From NCBI GenBank assembly GCA_024640765.1, contig JAHEEK010000004.1:276193-340192 (forward strand): DNA of 64,000 nucleotides. Reading direction: 5' to 3'. Shown in pieces: positions 60,889 through 64,000 of the stretch. Source of the DNA: Nereida sp024640765. GTDB lineage: Bacteria; Pseudomonadota; Alphaproteobacteria; Rhodobacterales; Rhodobacteraceae. The translations under genes were made by a program, and so were the position numbers. Within the stretch, counting starts at the first letter, position 1, and each line of letters begins with the position of its first letter. Under the pieces are notes generated by a model that was not told the origin of the DNA, did not search any database, and saw nothing but the letters and a program-made list of their open reading frames with translations.

Positions 60889-61064
60889 CTTGGCATTAAG
60901 TCATGGGGTGTTAGGCTTAAGTTGAATGGTGGGGGGCTTTGATGGCTTGATTATGCCAAGCTGCTACATACAGGCGTAACATTAAATAAGTGAGCCCTAT
61001 CTCTGTTGACTTTCGCATAAGGGAAAAACTAAGTGCGCGAGTCTACAACTTAAAGGTATTGGCG

Positions 61065-61466
61065 ATGATAGTTTCCGACACAGAAAGTCACAAATCTGAG
61101 CTGCCAGCAACGATTTCAAAAGATACCAAGGAGTGTCGCTCAGTTCTAAGCGACGGCATCGTGATCAAAGGTGATTGGCAAAGCCGTGGCGTTGTTCATT
61201 TCGGCGGTGAGATCACGGGTGATTTGATCGTAGATGTGCTGATCATAACAGCGACGGGAAAGGTTGAAGGCAACGTACATGCTAAATCAGTTGTAGTGGA
61301 GGGATATTTAAAGGGTGAAATCGAAGCGAATGATGTTCATTTGTCTTCTAACGCAAGTGTTATTGGTCGAATTGAGACCGAGACACTCAAAGTGGATGCT
61401 GGTGCGCAAGTTGAGTGTGAAGTAACTGCGAAAGATAAAGCCCCACTATTTATCCGTACTAAATGA
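61065..61466 (+). CDS. Bactofilin (second copy)
   Basis: A 133-residue bactofilin. The beta-helix runs from VLSDGIVIKGDWQSRGVVHF through GEITGDLIVDVLIITATGKV and EGNVHAKSVVVEGYLKGEIE to LSSNASVIGRIETETLKVDA, the same repeat pattern as the bactofilin at 13581-14075 but with clearly different sequence. The ATG at 61065 has AAAGG upstream; a frame from 60990 would add 25 unsupported residues. It is not next to an M23 peptidase. The nearest gene is a divergent membrane-anchored coiled-coil protein, so a role as a scaffold for that protein can be suggested but not shown. Confidence 0.9.
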   Translation: MIVSDTESHKSELPATISKDTKECRSVLSDGIVIKGDWQSRGVVHFGGEITGDLIVDVLIITATGKVEGNVHAKSVVVEGYLKGEIEANDVHLSSNASVIGRIETETLKVDAGAQVECEVTAKDKAPLFIRTK

Positions 61467-61936
61467 GACTAACCTCACGTACCCCACCTCTAGGGTCAAC
61501 GACCCGTACAAGCCCATTAGGTTCAACCGCCAGAACCTAGCACGTAAGCCAGTATCGCCCTGTATGACTCGCTGAGAGTCTCTGACAGCTACGGCCATAA
61601 GAACACCTGCATGCCACATGCACGTGCAATAGCCCTGAACCTTGAACGTAGACCAAATCGTAGACTGACTGTTTGGATCACATTACCTCTTAGAGTTTCT
61701 AACTATCAGATCACGAAACAGATTACCTACCTGAACATATCACTCAGCGTCTGTCTGAGAATTACAACCACGGCTCATCCACGTCATTATTCTGTTACTA
61801 GACTCAATGTAGACGGCACGTGTTCGTTGGTGATTGTACAGAAGGCTGAGTTTTTCCTCCCGTTAGCTCAGCTTTCTTTTACCCTCTGTTTACGCTTTAC
61901 CTTGAAGTGTAGTCTGTCCAGTGCCACCTAATAAGT
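61467..61936. other. Intergenic stretch, nothing recognised
   Basis: About 470 bp between the second bactofilin and the SOUL gene. A plus-strand frame (61611-61931) lacks a ribosome site and has no recognisable motif, and I do not count it as a gene. Confidence 0.5.
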
Positions 61937-62551
61937 ATGAAAGATATTCTTAGATCACTGATGCTGTGCTGCCTTTTGGTAGTTCCTACTGTTTTCGTCG
62001 GAGGGGCCGTCATGGCATATGAAGAGCCGCCTTATGATGTCGTATCCAAGGCTGATGGATATGAAGTACGCAAGTACAGTGATCGTATAGCTGCTCAGGT
62101 TTCCAGTCAGACACGTTCTAACAAGGCTTTCAGAACTTTATTCAAATACATCTCAGGGGCAAACCAGTCTGCTGAGAAGGTCTCTATGACCATTCCTGTC
62201 GCTCAGTCAGAGAAGATAGAAATGACCGTACCAGTCACGCAGGGTGCGGAGAGTGATTTAGGGTACATGCAGTTCTTCCTGCCATCCTCATACACGTTAG
62301 AGACAGCCCCGAAGCCTACTAATCCATCTGTAGAGGTCATTAAGGTCGAAGGTGGCTACTACGCTGTCTACAGCTACAGTGGTCGTGCCAACGACAAGAA
62401 CGCTAAAGATGCAGAAGCCCAACTACTAGATCGTTTGAGCCGTAATGGCGTTACAGTAACCTCAGAGGTCATTAGGGCTACCTACAATGGGCCGCTTACC
62501 TTGCCGTTCAATCGTCGCAACGAAGCAATGGTCCGGATTGTCTGGCCCTAA
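61937..62551 (+). CDS. SOUL family haem-binding-like protein
   Basis: A 204-residue protein of the SOUL/HBP family with an N-terminal hydrophobic leader (LMLCCLLVVPTVFVGGAVMA) that suggests export. Family segments are YDVVSKADGYEVRKYSDRIA, AFRTLFKYISGANQSAEKVS, MTIPVAQSEKIEMTVPVTQG and VKVEGGYYAVYSYSGRAND-like sequence. SOUL proteins bind haem or tetrapyrroles weakly; the role in bacteria is unclear. Codon use (many CTA, GTA, CGT and ACA codons) differs from the left half of the window, consistent with acquisition. Confidence 0.9.
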   Translation: MKDILRSLMLCCLLVVPTVFVGGAVMAYEEPPYDVVSKADGYEVRKYSDRIAAQVSSQTRSNKAFRTLFKYISGANQSAEKVSMTIPVAQSEKIEMTVPVTQGAESDLGYMQFFLPSSYTLETAPKPTNPSVEVIKVEGGYYAVYSYSGRANDKNAKDAEAQLLDRLSRNGVTVTSEVIRATYNGPLTLPFNRRNEAMVRIVWP

Positions 62552-62629
62552 TTGCGTCGTAGGACATATTCCTTTTTTGGAGGGGATAGCGGAGGACAAT
62601 ACCTATGCGAGCTACATGCTCTCAATAAT

Positions 62630-62890
62630 CTAGAACCAACCACTCCAACTGAATGTAATAGCAAAGCCCATTCGGGTCATAGCTATGGCGACACCTGCTA
62701 TAGTAATTAAAAGAATAGTCCAGAAAACGACTATACCGGCCATAATACCACTGTAGGATTTTTTAGCTACAGCTCCTGAGCTTCTATATGCAGCTCGTGT
62801 CAAGAACCTCTCAAATGGTTCGATCAGTACCCATACAATAAATCCGCTTACTGCTGCGTAAATTATCATAAGTTGAACCATCATAATCAT
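62630..62890 (-). CDS. Small two-helix membrane protein of unknown function
   Basis: An 86-residue product with two clear hydrophobic helices, QLMIIYAAVSGFIVWVLIEP and IMAGIVVFWTILLITIAGVA, separated by a basic loop (FERFLTRAAYRSSGAVAKKS). The start is one of several close ATG codons at 62890-62879. No family is recognised. It converges on the SOUL gene. Confidence 0.55.
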   Translation of the reverse strand: MIMMVQLMIIYAAVSGFIVWVLIEPFERFLTRAAYRSSGAVAKKSYSGIMAGIVVFWTILLITIAGVAIAMTRMGFAITFSWSGWF

Positions 62891-63176
62891 CTTGAAACCC
62901 TAGAGACCAATGCATCATGTTAGTATTATAGGGAATTATGTAACATAAAGTGTAATATCTGTCATCGAAATTCATTTTGGTTACATCTACGGTATTATTA
63001 CGAAGTATTAGGTGGGAACTGTGTCACTGATCTTGCCCATGTGATCCTTCCAGTGAGACACTCTCTTAAACTCAAATAGTTCCCATATTGTCTCAATAGC
63101 TTGCTCCACAACTGATACAATAGTAGTCTCAAATAAGCCTTAGATACTAATGATTCGTCATGGAGGGAGACACACA
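62891..63176. other. Upstream region of the serine recombinase, possible recombination site
   Basis: About 290 bp without a gene. It contains GTGTCACTG (63021-63029) facing CAGTGAGACAC (63051-63061) as an interrupted inverted repeat, and repeated TCTCAATAG / TCTCAAATA elements at about 63091-63134. Resolvases often act at such sites directly upstream of their own gene, so a res-like site is possible. It is not proven. Confidence 0.3.
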
Positions 63177-63734
63177 ATGCTTATCGGATATGCCAGAACA
63201 AGCACGACAGACCAACACGCAGGGTTTGAAGCACAACTTGTAGAACTCAAGGCATACGGCTGTGAGCGTATGTATCAGGAACAGGTCAGTGCAGTAGCAT
63301 CACGACAGGAACTTGAACGTGCAATAGCTATGTTACGTGAAGGCGACAAGCTGGTGGTCACCAAACTAGATCGTCTGGCCCGTAACGTCATGCACATGGG
63401 TGAACTGCTACAGCAGATTGAAGCTAAAGGTGCTGGCCTTGTTATTCTGTCATTAGGATCAGAGACCGTTGATACCTCAACAGCAACAGGGAAGCTGATC
63501 CTAAACATGATGGTGTCTGTCGCTGAGTTTGAACGTGAGATGATGAAGGAACGACAGGTAGAGGGTATCAAGAGAGCGCAAGCAGAGGGCAAGTACAAAG
63601 GCCGTGTTCCTACCGCCATGAAACAAGCTGATAAGGTGAAGGCTCTTGTAGATGCTGGCGTTTCCAGGGTTCAGGTACAAGAGCAGTTGGGCATCAGCAA
63701 AGCCAGTTACTACCGCTGTTTGAAGGCAAGCTAA
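63177..63734 (+). CDS. Serine recombinase (resolvase/invertase family)
   Basis: A 185-residue small serine recombinase. The nucleophilic serine is Ser9 in IGYARTSTTDQHAG; catalytic arginines lie in VVTKLDRLARNVMHM; the E-helix region is ILNMMVSVAEFEREMMKERQ; and a C-terminal helix-turn-helix (VKALVDAGVSRVQVQEQLGI) binds DNA. It would cut and rejoin DNA at short crossover sites to resolve, invert or integrate elements. The ATG at 63177 follows GGAGGGA at good spacing. Codon use is like the SOUL gene, so both may belong to one acquired segment. Confidence 0.94.
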   Translation: MLIGYARTSTTDQHAGFEAQLVELKAYGCERMYQEQVSAVASRQELERAIAMLREGDKLVVTKLDRLARNVMHMGELLQQIEAKGAGLVILSLGSETVDTSTATGKLILNMMVSVAEFEREMMKERQVEGIKRAQAEGKYKGRVPTAMKQADKVKALVDAGVSRVQVQEQLGISKASYYRCLKAS

Positions 63735-64000
63735 CAGAGGCGATATAAGCCTCACTCATGCGTAGAAAGGATTAGGTAACCAGAGTTCGTTTTGACCATA
63801 GGTCAGCTTGTGAGGGTGCTTGTATGGCGTGGGACCTACTTTAATAGCTGGATGACTAGCTTGTAATCGTGGTTCAGATCTATCTGACTGTTACTTGAGT
63901 GGGTTGGTTAAATTCCAAAACCTGTTAATTGCGAACTCGAGTCATCGCTTTTTGCGTTAATGCCTCGTTCTGCAAGCACTCAAGTTTGTAGTTTAGTCGA

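Noticed and set aside
61611..61931. Plus-strand frame of 106 codons just before the SOUL gene.
   Set aside because: No ribosome site and no homology seen; probably part of the leader region.
50939..64000. CRISPR array, toxin-antitoxin or defence operon in the accessory region.
   Set aside because: No regularly spaced repeats and no nuclease, helicase or antitoxin families were found; the repeats present are dispersed and differ in type.

Overview
The window looks like part of the chromosome of a marine Roseobacter-group bacterium (Rhodobacteraceae, Alphaproteobacteria). The reasons are a Shemin-type 5-aminolevulinate synthase, an alphaproteobacterial LexA box (GAAC-N7-GAAC) upstream of uvrA, a prfB without the in-frame UGA of the E. 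coli gene, and gene neighbourhoods (rodZ-like, ispG, hemA; M23 peptidase with bactofilin) usual for that group. The assignment is inferred from gene content, not from a search.

Positions 1 to about 31.2 kb are dense housekeeping DNA: the N-terminal part of uvrA (cut by the window edge), two MFS transporters, lpdA, queA, a large AsmA/YhdP-like envelope protein, a Bcp-type peroxiredoxin, a DUF455 ferritin-like protein, an M23 peptidase/bactofilin pair, prfB, the class A penicillin-binding protein mrcA, an N-acetylmuramoyl-L-alanine amidase, an aminotransferase, an M48-TPR protease followed by a DsbA-like protein, a histidine kinase, ispG, a RodZ-like protein, hemA and an M20 dipeptidase. Many serve the cell envelope.

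From 31.3 to 39.9 kb come two tandem tRNA-Asp genes, tRNA-Val, a phosphoglycerate-mutase-like phosphatase, an HU-like gene with a frameshift, a tiny secreted protein, lon, a frameshifted Sel1-repeat gene, a frameshifted di-haem cytochrome c peroxidase gene that reads falsely into a SnoaL-like gene, and a uronate-dehydrogenase-like gene. Three frameshifts within about 5 kb are either local gene decay or a patch of poor sequence.

From 40.0 to 47.8 kb is one thiamine operon led by a TPP riboswitch: thiD-thiO-thiS-thiG-thiE-thiF-thiY-tenA-ABC ATPase-ABC permease. It makes the thiazole, joins it to the pyrimidine and salvages the pyrimidine. thiC is not in the window.

From 47.8 kb to the end gene density falls, base and codon use shift towards A+T, and the content becomes accessory: two small winged-helix-like genes, a membrane protein, an EAL protein, an oxidoreductase, two small exported proteins between 82-bp direct repeats, an aldo/keto reductase, remnants of an SLC13 transporter and of a tyrosine integrase, a dispersed hairpin repeat, an IS3-family element that has removed the 3' ends of a umuD-like gene and of a coiled-coil membrane protein, a second bactofilin, a SOUL-family protein and a serine recombinase. 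This reads as a patchwork of old integrations. I found no CRISPR array, prophage structural genes or recognisable defence operon. The most unusual items are the repeat-flanked exported-protein cassette, the IS-decapitated gene pair, the frameshift cluster and a ThiF-like protein without its usual zinc cysteines.
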